Below are positions 15,825 to 23,884 of a stretch of DNA of 35,049 bases, one piece after another. The notes below the pieces were generated by a model. The model was not told the DNA's origin and ran no database searches. It was given only the letters and a program-made list of their open reading frames with translations. Source of the DNA: SYAN01 sp049459795 (GTDB lineage Bacteria; Actinomycetota; Actinomycetes; Nanopelagicales; Nanopelagicaceae); NCBI GenBank assembly GCA_049459795.1, contig JBMUDS010000008.1:1-35049 (forward strand), in the 5' to 3' direction. Position 1 is the first letter of the stretch. Every line of letters starts with the position of its first letter. Both the position numbers and the translations under genes were made by a program.

Positions 15825-17303
15825 ATGCGTTACATCGGCTCACTCGACCAAGGCACCTCCAGTACCCGCTTCATGATCTTCGATGAGACCGGAGCTCTCG
15901 TCTCACAACATCAACTAGAACATCGACAGATTCTCCCCGCTGCAGGATGGGTGGAACATGATGCAGAGGAGATTTGGCAACGATCGACTGAGGTGATCGA
16001 AACTGCCCTCAAGGTGGCAGGACTTGAAGGAAATGACCTCTCTGGAATCGGCATCACTAATCAAAGAGAGACGACCGTATTGTGGTCGCGTTCGAGCGGT
16101 AAGCCTCTCGGTAACGCGATCGTGTGGCAGGACACCAGGACTACACCGATACTCGAAGGGCTCTCCGAGCATCAAAAAGAACGGCTGGTCACAAAGAGCG
16201 GACTGGCGATCGCCCCGTACTTCTCGGCGAGCAAGATCGCCTGGCTGCTTCGCGAGCATGCGAGCAACCATGACATCGCTGATCTCATGGTTGGAACCAT
16301 CGACTCCTGGTTGATCTACAAGCTGACAGGCGGGAAAGTTCACGCCACAGATGTGACGAATGCTTCGCGGACGATGGTGATGGATCTTGAGACTCTCGAT
16401 TGGGATGACGAACTCTTATCCTTCTTCAAGATTCCACGATCGATACTCCCATCGATCAAGCCCTCCATTTCACGATTCGGCACCACAGACCCTTCCGGGC
16501 CACTCAAAGCCGAAGTGCCGATCGCCGGAGTTCTCGGTGATCAACAAGCTGCGATGGTCGGACAAGCATGCTTCGATCGCGGCGAGTCGAAGACCACATA
16601 TGGCACCGGAAATTTCGCCCTTCTCAATACCGGTGAGGAGATCGTTCGATCCCGCCATGGTCTCTTGACCACCCTCTGCTATCAATTCGAGGGAAAGCCA
16701 GCGGTCTATGCCCTTGAAGGATCAGTCGCCGTGACGGGTTCCGCCGTGCAGTGGCTCAGGGATCAATTGGGAATCATCACCTCAGCCAGTGAGATTGAAT
16801 CTCTCGCCGCTACGGTCGCCGACAATGGTGGCGTCTACTTCGTCCCTGCATTCTCGGGTCTCTTCGCACCGTATTGGCGAAGCGATGCCCGTGGCGTGAT
16901 CGTAGGACTGACGCGAGCAGCAACAAAAGCACATATCGCACGCGCTACTCTCGAGGCGATCGCCTACCAAACGCGCGATGTGCTTGATGCGATGGTCCAA
17001 GATTCGGGAGTTGCGCTGACCGAGATGCGCGTCGATGGCGGCATTACTGCGAATTCCCTCTGTATGCAGATACAGGCTGATGTGATGCAGATCGAGGTCT
17101 CTCGTCCAGCGATCAACGAGACCACGGCGCTTGGCGCATCTTTCGCCGCCGGCCTCACTGTTGGTATCTGGAAGGACGTAGCGGAACTTAGAGCGCAATG
17201 GAAAGAGAGCGCTCGTTGGGAGCCAGTGAAAGGCTCACCACTTGCAAGCGAAGGTCATCGGACATGGAAGAGGGCGATCGAGCGAACTCTCGATTGGCAG
17301 TGA
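15825..17303 (+). CDS. glpK: Glycerol kinase
   Basis: FGGY-family kinase that converts glycerol plus ATP to sn-glycerol 3-phosphate, the substrate of the divergent glpD product. Landmarks: MRYIGSLDQGTSSTRFMIFD at the start (phosphate-binding loop), AIGITNQRET-type motif as GIGITNQRETTVLW, IVWQDTRT, TYGTGNFALLNTG, GSVAVTGSAVQWLRD, FVPAFSGLFAPYWRSDARG, and the C-terminal ...MRVDGGITANSLCMQIQAD block. The total of 492 aa is normal. ATG 15825 lacks a Shine-Dalgarno site and has TAGGAT seven bases upstream, so the mRNA is probably leaderless or nearly so. No glycerol channel gene (glpF) is next to it in this window. The stop is only 9 bases from the convergent alpha-galactosidase gene. Confidence 0.95.
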   Translation: MRYIGSLDQGTSSTRFMIFDETGALVSQHQLEHRQILPAAGWVEHDAEEIWQRSTEVIETALKVAGLEGNDLSGIGITNQRETTVLWSRSSGKPLGNAIVWQDTRTTPILEGLSEHQKERLVTKSGLAIAPYFSASKIAWLLREHASNHDIADLMVGTIDSWLIYKLTGGKVHATDVTNASRTMVMDLETLDWDDELLSFFKIPRSILPSIKPSISRFGTTDPSGPLKAEVPIAGVLGDQQAAMVGQACFDRGESKTTYGTGNFALLNTGEEIVRSRHGLLTTLCYQFEGKPAVYALEGSVAVTGSAVQWLRDQLGIITSASEIESLAATVADNGGVYFVPAFSGLFAPYWRSDARGVIVGLTRAATKAHIARATLEAIAYQTRDVLDAMVQDSGVALTEMRVDGGITANSLCMQIQADVMQIEVSRPAINETTALGASFAAGLTVGIWKDVAELRAQWKESARWEPVKGSPLASEGHRTWKRAIERTLDWQ

Positions 17304-17312
17304 CGGACCGAA

Positions 17313-19427
17313 CTAGGTCGCAGTGAGTTCGATCAAGAGCGCATTCTCTGGCTCCAAGATCGGTGCTTTGATTCCGATATCGATCAATGTGCTTCCCTTA
17401 ACTTCGATTCCGTCGAACCACTCTGGTGACCGACGAGTCATCTCGTGAGGTTTCCCAGCGGGGAATACCGGCGTCACTCGATATTTTCGATCCCGATCAA
17501 GTCCGCGGAAGAGAAGATCCCCTGGATGAGAGGAAGAAGCAGGAATTATTTGGACGTAGGTGAAGAGAGCCTTAGCTCGATCATCACTGACAACGCCGTA
17601 GAGCTGAGCTGAATGATCAGAGTGATCGATACGCACCATCGTGCCACGATGCATCCATCCGCGATGTTCCTTATAGAAGGAAGCCCAGCTACGAAGTAGT
17701 GCGCGATCTTCTGAACTCGTCGTCGTGATATCCCATTCGATACCGGCATGTCCGAAGAGCGCCATTGCGGCCCGCATCGAGAGTGGAGTACTTCTTCCGG
17801 TCTGGTGACTTGGGTAAGGGCCGATATGTGTCCCTAATAACTCCGGTGGGATGAATTGTGCGCTCCAGCGTTGGATCGACTGCCTCGAGAGCGCATCGTT
17901 GTTATCGCTCGTCCAGAATCGATCGACATGTTCGACCATGCCGAGATCGATTCGAGCACCACCAGATGCACATGATTCGATCTCAAGACCAGGATGCGCA
18001 GCCTTCAGCGAATCGAAGAAACGATAGATCGCTTCCACTTGTGCTCGATACCGTGGCAGGCCATCCGCTCCAGCGTCTATCAGGACTCGGTTGTGGTCCC
18101 ACTTGATGTAATCGACCCCTACTTCACCAATGACTCCGCTGATCTTTTCGAAGAGGTGTTCGAAGACTGCAGGGTTCGAAAGGTCGAGTACCAATTCATG
18201 GCGCCAGAGCAACTGCTCTCGACCTGCGACGGAGAGAGTCCATTCGGGATGTTTGCGATAGAGATCAGAATCGGGATTGACCATCTCGCCTTCGAACCAG
18301 AGTCCGAACTCCATGCCCTTCGATCTGACATAGTCGGCAATGGGCCGTAATCCACCTGGCCATACATCCTTAGAGATGATCCAATCACCAAGCCCACTCC
18401 TATCGTCCCGCCGCGATCCAAACCATCCATCGTCGAGAACGACCCGTTCGATCCCTATCTCGGACGCCACATCGACGATGTCACGCACCTTTGCCTCGTC
18501 ATGTGCGAAATAGATCGCCTCCCACATATTCAAAGTCAGAGGGCGGGGACGTTTCGGATGTTTATTTCGGCTTCGAAGGGATCGATGGTGATTCGATGCG
18601 ATTCCATCCAGCCCCGTCTTTGAATGAGTGGCTACGAGAGTTGGAGCGTGATAACTCTCGCCACTCTCCAGGGTTACCTCGCCAGGATAGAGAATCTCAC
18701 CAGCGCCGATCCAAGACTGCCCTTCATAACTTCTCTCGATCTGATGCATCGAGTTGCCACTATGGGCGAGCGCGACCGACCAGACCTCACCGCTCTGAAA
18801 ATCTGCTCGCTCTTGCATCGCCATGAGGCCGATGGTGAAATTGTGGCCACTTCTTCCTTCTCTGGTCTCACGTGAGAAGAGACCGAGATCTATCTCGGCT
18901 CGCTGTGGTTGGCGCTCATTGGACCAGCGACCGAAGAAATCCATCCGTTCGCGAGCGCGATCTGGAAGTGGCAACCAATATCGCAGACTATTGAGGGTGT
19001 ACCTCTCACCTTCATTTTTCAAACGATAGTTAAGCCTAAGAATGCCATGATCATCGATCTCGATGGTTCCTTGTAATTCCAGTCGGAGATCCTCATCCCG
19101 CGCTACGAATCTGATCGAATCGCTCTTGCTCTCTAGAGAAGTGATGTGGAACTTGCTTGACCAATCTCGACCTTCGCGATGACCTTCTAGCATCGGAGCG
19201 CCAAGGAATCCTCTCGAATGTTCATGGAAGAGACCTGGCCATGGTTGACGATCGAATTCACTATGACCAAGTGCACGAGTGCGCGCGACTCGCAATGCAT
19301 CTGGATCCTCGATGGAAGTCGGACTTCCCCAATGATGGACGACCAAGGCTCCATTGATGACCTCTGCGATCAATTGCACTCCGCCACCAGTGATGACAGC
19401 CATCGGAAAAGTGGCGTTAGAAGCCAT
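17313..19427 (-). CDS. Alpha-galactosidase, glycoside hydrolase family 36
   Basis: Retaining glycosidase that releases galactose from alpha-galactosides such as melibiose and raffinose. It has an N-terminal beta domain, then a TIM barrel with VVLDDGWFGSRRDD (near 329-342), KWDHN with nucleophile D444, ESCASGGARIDLG (near 484) and WTSDNNDA (near 505-512), the segment carrying the acid/base aspartate. A C-terminal beta domain closes the chain. The start at ATG 19427 gives 704 aa, which fits the family, and places TACTCT exactly six bases upstream. Longer in-frame starts would run across the divergent galT gene and are unlikely. No signal peptide is seen, so it acts in the cytoplasm and needs substrate import. 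Divergent galT and galK would process the galactose. Confidence 0.92.
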   Translation of the reverse strand: MASNATFPMAVITGGGVQLIAEVINGALVVHHWGSPTSIEDPDALRVARTRALGHSEFDRQPWPGLFHEHSRGFLGAPMLEGHREGRDWSSKFHITSLESKSDSIRFVARDEDLRLELQGTIEIDDHGILRLNYRLKNEGERYTLNSLRYWLPLPDRARERMDFFGRWSNERQPQRAEIDLGLFSRETREGRSGHNFTIGLMAMQERADFQSGEVWSVALAHSGNSMHQIERSYEGQSWIGAGEILYPGEVTLESGESYHAPTLVATHSKTGLDGIASNHHRSLRSRNKHPKRPRPLTLNMWEAIYFAHDEAKVRDIVDVASEIGIERVVLDDGWFGSRRDDRSGLGDWIISKDVWPGGLRPIADYVRSKGMEFGLWFEGEMVNPDSDLYRKHPEWTLSVAGREQLLWRHELVLDLSNPAVFEHLFEKISGVIGEVGVDYIKWDHNRVLIDAGADGLPRYRAQVEAIYRFFDSLKAAHPGLEIESCASGGARIDLGMVEHVDRFWTSDNNDALSRQSIQRWSAQFIPPELLGTHIGPYPSHQTGRSTPLSMRAAMALFGHAGIEWDITTTSSEDRALLRSWASFYKEHRGWMHRGTMVRIDHSDHSAQLYGVVSDDRAKALFTYVQIIPASSSHPGDLLFRGLDRDRKYRVTPVFPAGKPHEMTRRSPEWFDGIEVKGSTLIDIGIKAPILEPENALLIELTAT

Positions 19428-19432
19428 GAGGG

Positions 19433-19439
19433 TAGAGTA
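19433..19439. promoter_or_regulatory. Shared bidirectional -10 element of alpha-galactosidase and galT
   Basis: The 7-mer TAGAGTA reads TACTCT on the minus strand (19439-19434), six bases from the alpha-galactosidase ATG, and TAGAGT on the plus strand (19433-19438), ten bases before galT ATG 19449. The symmetry is the same as between glpD and glpK. No consensus -35 is visible. Confidence 0.5.
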
Positions 19440-19448
19440 ATGCTCCTG

Positions 19449-20585
19449 ATGAGCGAGGTCTCGAAGCCAATAGAACGCGATGTGATCCGCACCGATCGGG
19501 TTATGGCTGATGGTCGGACCATTCGTTATTACGACACCGTCGATGATGGTAAGCCTGTCCTCCGCGATGCGATTGACCGACGAGAGAAGGAAGAGCAGCC
19601 GGGAATCGGAGAGCTTCGCCTTGATCCTTTGCTCAACGAATGGGTCGCCATGGCTGCCCATCGTCAGGGCCGAATCTTCTTGCCACCTAAAGAGCTATGC
19701 CCTCTATGCCCAACCAAACCAGGTCTCCTCAGCGAGATCCCCGAAGAAGATTATGAAGTCGTCGTCTTCGACAATCGCTTCCCATCGCTACGGCCGCCCG
19801 CATCGAATTGGTCTCTTCCCGATGAACTCGGTCTCGATACGCCGATCGTCGATGCAGCCGGTAAATGTGAAGTGGTCTGTTTTACGGCAGAACATGCGAC
19901 GTCATTCAAGGATCTCTCCAAGGAACGTATTGCCACTCTCTTGACCGCTTGGCGGGATCGGACTCGAGAGATCTCTTCGCTGCCCTTTATCGAGCAGGTA
20001 TTCATCTTCGAGAATCGTGGCGAAGAGATAGGTGTCACTCTCTTCCATCCTCATGGCCAGATCTATGCCTATTCCTACATCACACCTCGCACCGAGAAGA
20101 TGCTCGCTGTCGCATCCGCACATAAGAAACGCACTGGACGGGTTCTGATGGATGAGATCGTCGCCCGGGAGATTCGCGACGAAGTTCGCATCATCGTCAA
20201 GAACGATGAGTGGGTCGCATATGTCCCATGGGCCTCTCGCTATCCCTTTGAGATCCATGTCGCACCACTTCGCCCCGTCGCAGATCTCGCCGAACTCGAC
20301 GAGAAGCAATGTGCTCTCTTCCCGGAGACTGCTAAGGAGGTGATGCTCCGACTCGATGGCGTCTTTGGGATAGAGATGGCATACATCGCAGCGTGGCATC
20401 AGGCTCCAGTACGAAAAGGTCGCGATCTCTTGCGCCTGCATTGGCAAATCACAAGTGTTCGTAGACAACCTGGAAAACTCAAATACTTGGCTGGCTCTGA
20501 ATCTGCGATGGGAGCATTCATCATGGATATGAAGCCCGAGCAATCTGCGGCGCAACTTCGTAATGTGATCCTCGAAGAGAAGTAA
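19449..20585 (+). CDS. galT: Galactose-1-phosphate uridylyltransferase
   Basis: Leloir enzyme that swaps UDP between UDP-glucose and galactose 1-phosphate. The active-site motif HPHGQIYAY carries the nucleophilic histidine in HPH, and CPLCPTK looks like a zinc-binding pair. The block PFIEQVFIFENRGEEIGVTL before HPH and the later PFEIHVAPLRP are family features. ATG 19449 gives 378 aa; an in-frame ATG at 19440 would add LLM-type residues but lies only one base after the -10 hexamer TAGAGT, so it would probably not be transcribed from that promoter. There is no Shine-Dalgarno site, in keeping with a very short or absent leader. galK follows after 10 bases. galE was not seen in the window and must be elsewhere. 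Confidence 0.93.
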   Translation: MSEVSKPIERDVIRTDRVMADGRTIRYYDTVDDGKPVLRDAIDRREKEEQPGIGELRLDPLLNEWVAMAAHRQGRIFLPPKELCPLCPTKPGLLSEIPEEDYEVVVFDNRFPSLRPPASNWSLPDELGLDTPIVDAAGKCEVVCFTAEHATSFKDLSKERIATLLTAWRDRTREISSLPFIEQVFIFENRGEEIGVTLFHPHGQIYAYSYITPRTEKMLAVASAHKKRTGRVLMDEIVAREIRDEVRIIVKNDEWVAYVPWASRYPFEIHVAPLRPVADLAELDEKQCALFPETAKEVMLRLDGVFGIEMAYIAAWHQAPVRKGRDLLRLHWQITSVRRQPGKLKYLAGSESAMGAFIMDMKPEQSAAQLRNVILEEK

Positions 20586-20595
20586 GGCTCCGGCT

Positions 20596-21684
20596 ATGCG
20601 CAACGTTCTCGCATCAAGTCCAGGTCGAGTCAACTTGATCGGTGAACATATCGATTACAACGACGGTTGGGTTCTTCCCTTCGCGATTCGTGAACGAACC
20701 TGGGCTCGAATCACGACTGATCCCGATCCCTTCATTCGCATCACTTCGAAACAACAACCTGGTCTCATCGAGATCCCACTCTCATCGCTCTCCCCCAATT
20801 CTCGTCGCGGTGATTGGAGTGATTATGTCGCTGGCGTGATCTGGTCATTAGGTCTCTCTCAGGGCCTCACAATCGAAGTTGATGGTCAGGTGCCGCTCGG
20901 TGCAGGTCTCTCCTCCTCTGCAGCATTGGAATGTGCAGTCGCCTTCGGTTGTAATGAACTCTTTGGCCTCGGATTCGATCGTGCGGAACTCGCAAAGCGA
21001 GCGCAGCGCGCCGAGAACGAATACGTGGGAATGCCGTGCGGGATCATGGATCAAGCCGTCTCTTTGATGGCGAAAGAAGGTCATGCCCTCCTTCTTGACT
21101 GCGTCGACCTGACCACGACTCAAGTCCCATTCGATCTCACACCATGGGACCTACAGATCATGGTGATCGACACCTTGGCACACCACGAACTCGTCGACGG
21201 CGGTTACAAAGAACGACGTGACACCTGTCATCAGGCGCTGGGCCGATTAGGAATCAGATCGATGCGTGATATCCACGGCTCGGATCTCGAGTCAATCGCC
21301 TCACGCCTTGATCCGATCGCTTTCCGGAGATTACGACATGCCGTCACTGAGATTTCACGCGTGCACCAGATGGTCGATGCATTGAAGCAGAACGATTTCA
21401 CCGAAGTCGGCAAGATCCTCGATGCCTCCCATCGATCTCTTCGTGACGACTATGAAGTCTCCTGCCAGGAACTAGACCTAGCGGTCGACCAAGCAAAGGC
21501 TGCCGGTGCACATGGAGCACGAATGGTGGGCGGCGGATTCGGTGGCAGTGCGATTGCCCTGATCGATGGAAGTAAAGTCGCTTCGGCTCAAGAGTCGATA
21601 ACTTCCGCGTTCCAATCAGAGGGATTGAAGCAGCCCCGCTTCTTCATCGCAACGCCTGAAGAAGGTGCACGTTTAGAGCGTTAA
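20596..21684 (+). CDS. galK: Galactokinase
   Basis: GHMP kinase that phosphorylates galactose to galactose 1-phosphate, the substrate of the galT product. The three family motifs are clear: SPGRVNLIGEHIDYNDG (residues 8-24; the galactokinase signature), VPLGAGLSSSAALECA (the ATP-binding GLSSS loop) and GARMVGGGFGGSAIAL near the C-terminus. The length of 362 aa is normal to slightly short. ATG 20596 follows AAGG (20584-20587) at 8 bases and lies 10 bases after the galT stop, so the two form an operon. Together with the divergent alpha-galactosidase they make a small alpha-galactoside use locus. No dedicated regulator or sugar transporter is adjacent. Confidence 0.94.
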   Translation: MRNVLASSPGRVNLIGEHIDYNDGWVLPFAIRERTWARITTDPDPFIRITSKQQPGLIEIPLSSLSPNSRRGDWSDYVAGVIWSLGLSQGLTIEVDGQVPLGAGLSSSAALECAVAFGCNELFGLGFDRAELAKRAQRAENEYVGMPCGIMDQAVSLMAKEGHALLLDCVDLTTTQVPFDLTPWDLQIMVIDTLAHHELVDGGYKERRDTCHQALGRLGIRSMRDIHGSDLESIASRLDPIAFRRLRHAVTEISRVHQMVDALKQNDFTEVGKILDASHRSLRDDYEVSCQELDLAVDQAKAAGAHGARMVGGGFGGSAIALIDGSKVASAQESITSAFQSEGLKQPRFFIATPEEGARLER

Positions 21685-21696
21685 AACGCCAAAACC

Positions 21697-21936
21697 TTAT
21701 AGAACGGGTGTAGTGGAGATGACCTCAACGCCTTGGATGGCGCTGAGCACGCCGATCATGTCTTTTGGATCATTACCTGGAACGGCGATCGTGATGTCAT
21801 CGATTCCGCGTCCATCGTCACTGCTTAAGACCACAAGTCCGCGAATATCTCCGCCAGCGAATCCGATTGCAGAGGTCACGGCACCTAGCGAGCCTGGACG
21901 ATCTGGAAGCGCTACCCGAAATCGGAAGAGTGCCAT
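21697..21936 (-). CDS. Small ACT-domain protein
   Basis: A 79-residue protein that is almost only an ACT domain, the fold used to bind amino acids and control metabolic enzymes. The pattern FRFRVALPDRPGSLGAVTSAIGFAGGDIRGLVV is the strand, the G-rich turn (DRPGSLG) and helix, and SSDDGRGIDDITIAVPGN fits the second half. No catalytic domain is attached, so it may be a free regulatory subunit or ligand-binding protein; the ligand is unknown. The start ATG 21936 has TATGAT exactly six bases upstream, the best -10 in this stretch. Its 3' end converges on galK with 12 bases between the stops. The promoter sits four bases after the tRNA-Asn 3' end. Confidence 0.75.
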   Translation of the reverse strand: MALFRFRVALPDRPGSLGAVTSAIGFAGGDIRGLVVLSSDDGRGIDDITIAVPGNDPKDMIGVLSAIQGVEVISTTPVL

Positions 21937-21942
21937 AGCTGA

Positions 21943-21948
21943 ATCATA
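21943..21948 (-). promoter_or_regulatory. -10 element of the ACT-domain gene (leaderless start)
   Basis: On the minus strand TATGAT ends six bases before ATG 21936. It is close to the consensus -10 TATAAT and lies just past the tRNA-Asn CCA end, so any -35 would be in the tRNA acceptor arm. Confidence 0.5.
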
Positions 21949-21952
21949 GGGT

Positions 21953-22028
21953 TGGCTCCCCGAATTGGACTCGAACCAATAACCTGCCGGTTAACAGCCG
22001 GCTGCTCTGCCGATTGAGCTATCGGGGA
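21953..22028 (-). tRNA. tRNA-Asn (anticodon GTT), CCA encoded
   Basis: The minus strand folds as a full cloverleaf: acceptor TCCCCGA with TCGGGGA, D arm GCTC...GAGC, anticodon stem GCCGG/CCGGC with loop CTGTTAA (anticodon GTT), variable loop AGGTT, and T arm ATTGG/CCAAT with TTCGAGT loop. The discriminator is G and CCA is encoded (21955-21953), giving 76 bases. It begins 20 bases after the dnaG stop, so it may share the dnaG transcript. Confidence 0.95.
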
Positions 22029-22048
22029 CTGTGCGCGCAAACTCTAGG

Positions 22049-23881
22049 CTAAATCTCGCCGACCGCCAAATCTCGCAAGATTCTGCGTTCCTTCTCTAGG
22101 GACATCAACTCTTGGAAGATCTCGTTATAGCTCGCTTCTTCCTCGAGCGGATTAATGCGCTGCAGTTTCGATTTGATCTCTGCGATGGTGCGACCGATGG
22201 CTAACTCTCGCAATCGTGCGATGACACTCTCGACATACCTTTCGGTGTTCTCCTTGGCAGTCGGTATCGGTTCAGAGGAGAGCTCTGCGATGAATGAGTG
22301 CAACTCTGGTGCATCATCTGGAGATAACTTCACGGGTTCGAGATCCCTTTGACCATCGATGAAGAGGCGAAGCCGTTGATAGGCAGGGTGAGTGAATGCA
22401 TTGCTCTCGAGTTTGCGCCAATCCCTACTGTAAGCCGGAATCTGCAGTCGGATCTTCAGAACCTCTCGCTCAAGCGCCAATCGTGGGTCCTCTGGATCAG
22501 GACGCCAACTGCCTTTCCTCTCCACTACCGGTTCAGCGCTCTCGGAAGGAGTGCGAATAGGCGCAGCCTTCATCGCTGCCATCACCTGTTCGATCTCTAC
22601 CCCAATCCACTTCGCTAACGAGCGGGCATACTCTGGGCGAAGTGATGCGTCACGGATTCGCGCAATCATCGGCGCAGATTGCGCGAGAGCAGCGACCCTG
22701 CCCTCTGGGAGATCAAGATTGAACTCCTTCAATTTCGAACGAATCGCGAACTCGAAAAGTGGGATCCTGCGTGCGATCAAGTCTCGTACGGCAGCATCGC
22801 CATCCTGTTGCCTCAACTCACAAGGATCTAGACCACGTGGTTCCACCGCTACGAATGTCTGTGCCACGAATTTCTGATCACTATCGAAAGCCTTGAGCGC
22901 AGCCTTCTGTCCGGCAGCATCGCCGTCGAATGTGAAGATGACTTCGCCGCGGAATGCATCATCATCCATCAAGAGTCGGCGCAGTATTCGGATGTGGTCA
23001 TCACCGAATGCGGTACCGCAGGTAGCGACCGCACTCGTCACGCCAGCAAGATGCGCTGCCATCACATCGGTATAGCCCTCCACGATCACTGCCCGTCGAG
23101 TCTTCGCGATCTCCTTCTTTGCCATATCGATCCCATAGAGCAGTTGGCTCTTCTTGTAGACCGGCGTCTCAGGCGTATTGAGGTACTTGGGACCTTGATC
23201 CACCTCATCCGATGCAAGCTTCCTGGCACCGAAACCCACTACATCCCCACCGAGATCCTTGATTGGCCAGACCAATCGATTCCTGAATCGATCGATAGCG
23301 CCGCGCTGTCCTTCTTTCGTCAACCCCGCGAGTAAGAGTTCTTGATCAGAAAAGCCTGACTTGATCAAAGCCTTACGGAGACCGTCCCATTCATCGGGCG
23401 CATAACCGACTCCGAAGCGAAGCGCTGCCTCACGATCGAAACCTCGAGACTGCAGGAACTCGCGTGCATGCGCTGCCTCAGGTGCATTGAGCGCTGCGGC
23501 ATAGAAGGAGGCGGCTGCTGCATTCGCAGCTATCAATCTCGCTCGTTCGCCTACCGGTGCTGAACTGGAGCGACCCTCCTCATAGGTGAGCTGGTATCCC
23601 ATGCGATCTGCAAGACGCTCGATCGTCTCTGTGAAACTCAAGTGCTCCATCTTCATCAAGAAGGTGATGACATCACCGCTCTCTTGACATCCGAAACAGT
23701 GATAGAAACCACGAGCGGGAGTCACATGGAAAGAAGGTGACTTCTCATCATGGAATGGGCAAAGACCTTTTCGTTGACCACCACCGGCGTTTTTGAGTTG
23801 GACGTAATCGCCGACGACATCTTCGATCCTGGTCTGATCTCGCACATGGGCGACATCGGTATCGCGGATCCTGCCGGCCAT
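22049..23881 (-). CDS. dnaG: DNA primase
   Basis: Makes the RNA primers for DNA replication and works with the replicative helicase. The CHC2 zinc finger is at the N-terminus with ligands C41, H44, C62 and C65 (CPFHDEKSPSF...YHCFGCQESGD). The TOPRIM core follows: AVIVEGYTDVMAAHLAGV near 265-285 with the catalytic glutamate, and VIFTFDGDAAGQKAALKAF with the metal-binding aspartates. The C-terminal helicase-binding region is present, and 610 aa is a usual length. The start ATG 23881 has GGAGG eight bases upstream. It begins 3 bases after the dgt stop and is part of the leftward glyS-dusB-dgt-dnaG unit. Confidence 0.95.
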   Translation of the reverse strand: MAGRIRDTDVAHVRDQTRIEDVVGDYVQLKNAGGGQRKGLCPFHDEKSPSFHVTPARGFYHCFGCQESGDVITFLMKMEHLSFTETIERLADRMGYQLTYEEGRSSSAPVGERARLIAANAAAASFYAAALNAPEAAHAREFLQSRGFDREAALRFGVGYAPDEWDGLRKALIKSGFSDQELLLAGLTKEGQRGAIDRFRNRLVWPIKDLGGDVVGFGARKLASDEVDQGPKYLNTPETPVYKKSQLLYGIDMAKKEIAKTRRAVIVEGYTDVMAAHLAGVTSAVATCGTAFGDDHIRILRRLLMDDDAFRGEVIFTFDGDAAGQKAALKAFDSDQKFVAQTFVAVEPRGLDPCELRQQDGDAAVRDLIARRIPLFEFAIRSKLKEFNLDLPEGRVAALAQSAPMIARIRDASLRPEYARSLAKWIGVEIEQVMAAMKAAPIRTPSESAEPVVERKGSWRPDPEDPRLALEREVLKIRLQIPAYSRDWRKLESNAFTHPAYQRLRLFIDGQRDLEPVKLSPDDAPELHSFIAELSSEPIPTAKENTERYVESVIARLRELAIGRTIAEIKSKLQRINPLEEEASYNEIFQELMSLEKERRILRDLAVGEI

Positions 23882-23884
23882 CTT

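Noticed and set aside
17304..17330. GACC/GGTC inverted repeat between glpK and the alpha-galactosidase
   Set aside because: Four base pairs only, no T-run.
19428..19661. Longer alpha-galactosidase reading frame that would add 78 residues
   Set aside because: The added part lies opposite galT, lacks family similarity, and skips the ATG that has a -10 at the repeated six-base spacing.
19902..20633. 243-codon minus-strand frame opposite galT
   Set aside because: Wholly antisense to a clear galT gene, no ribosome binding site, composition typical of a mirror frame.
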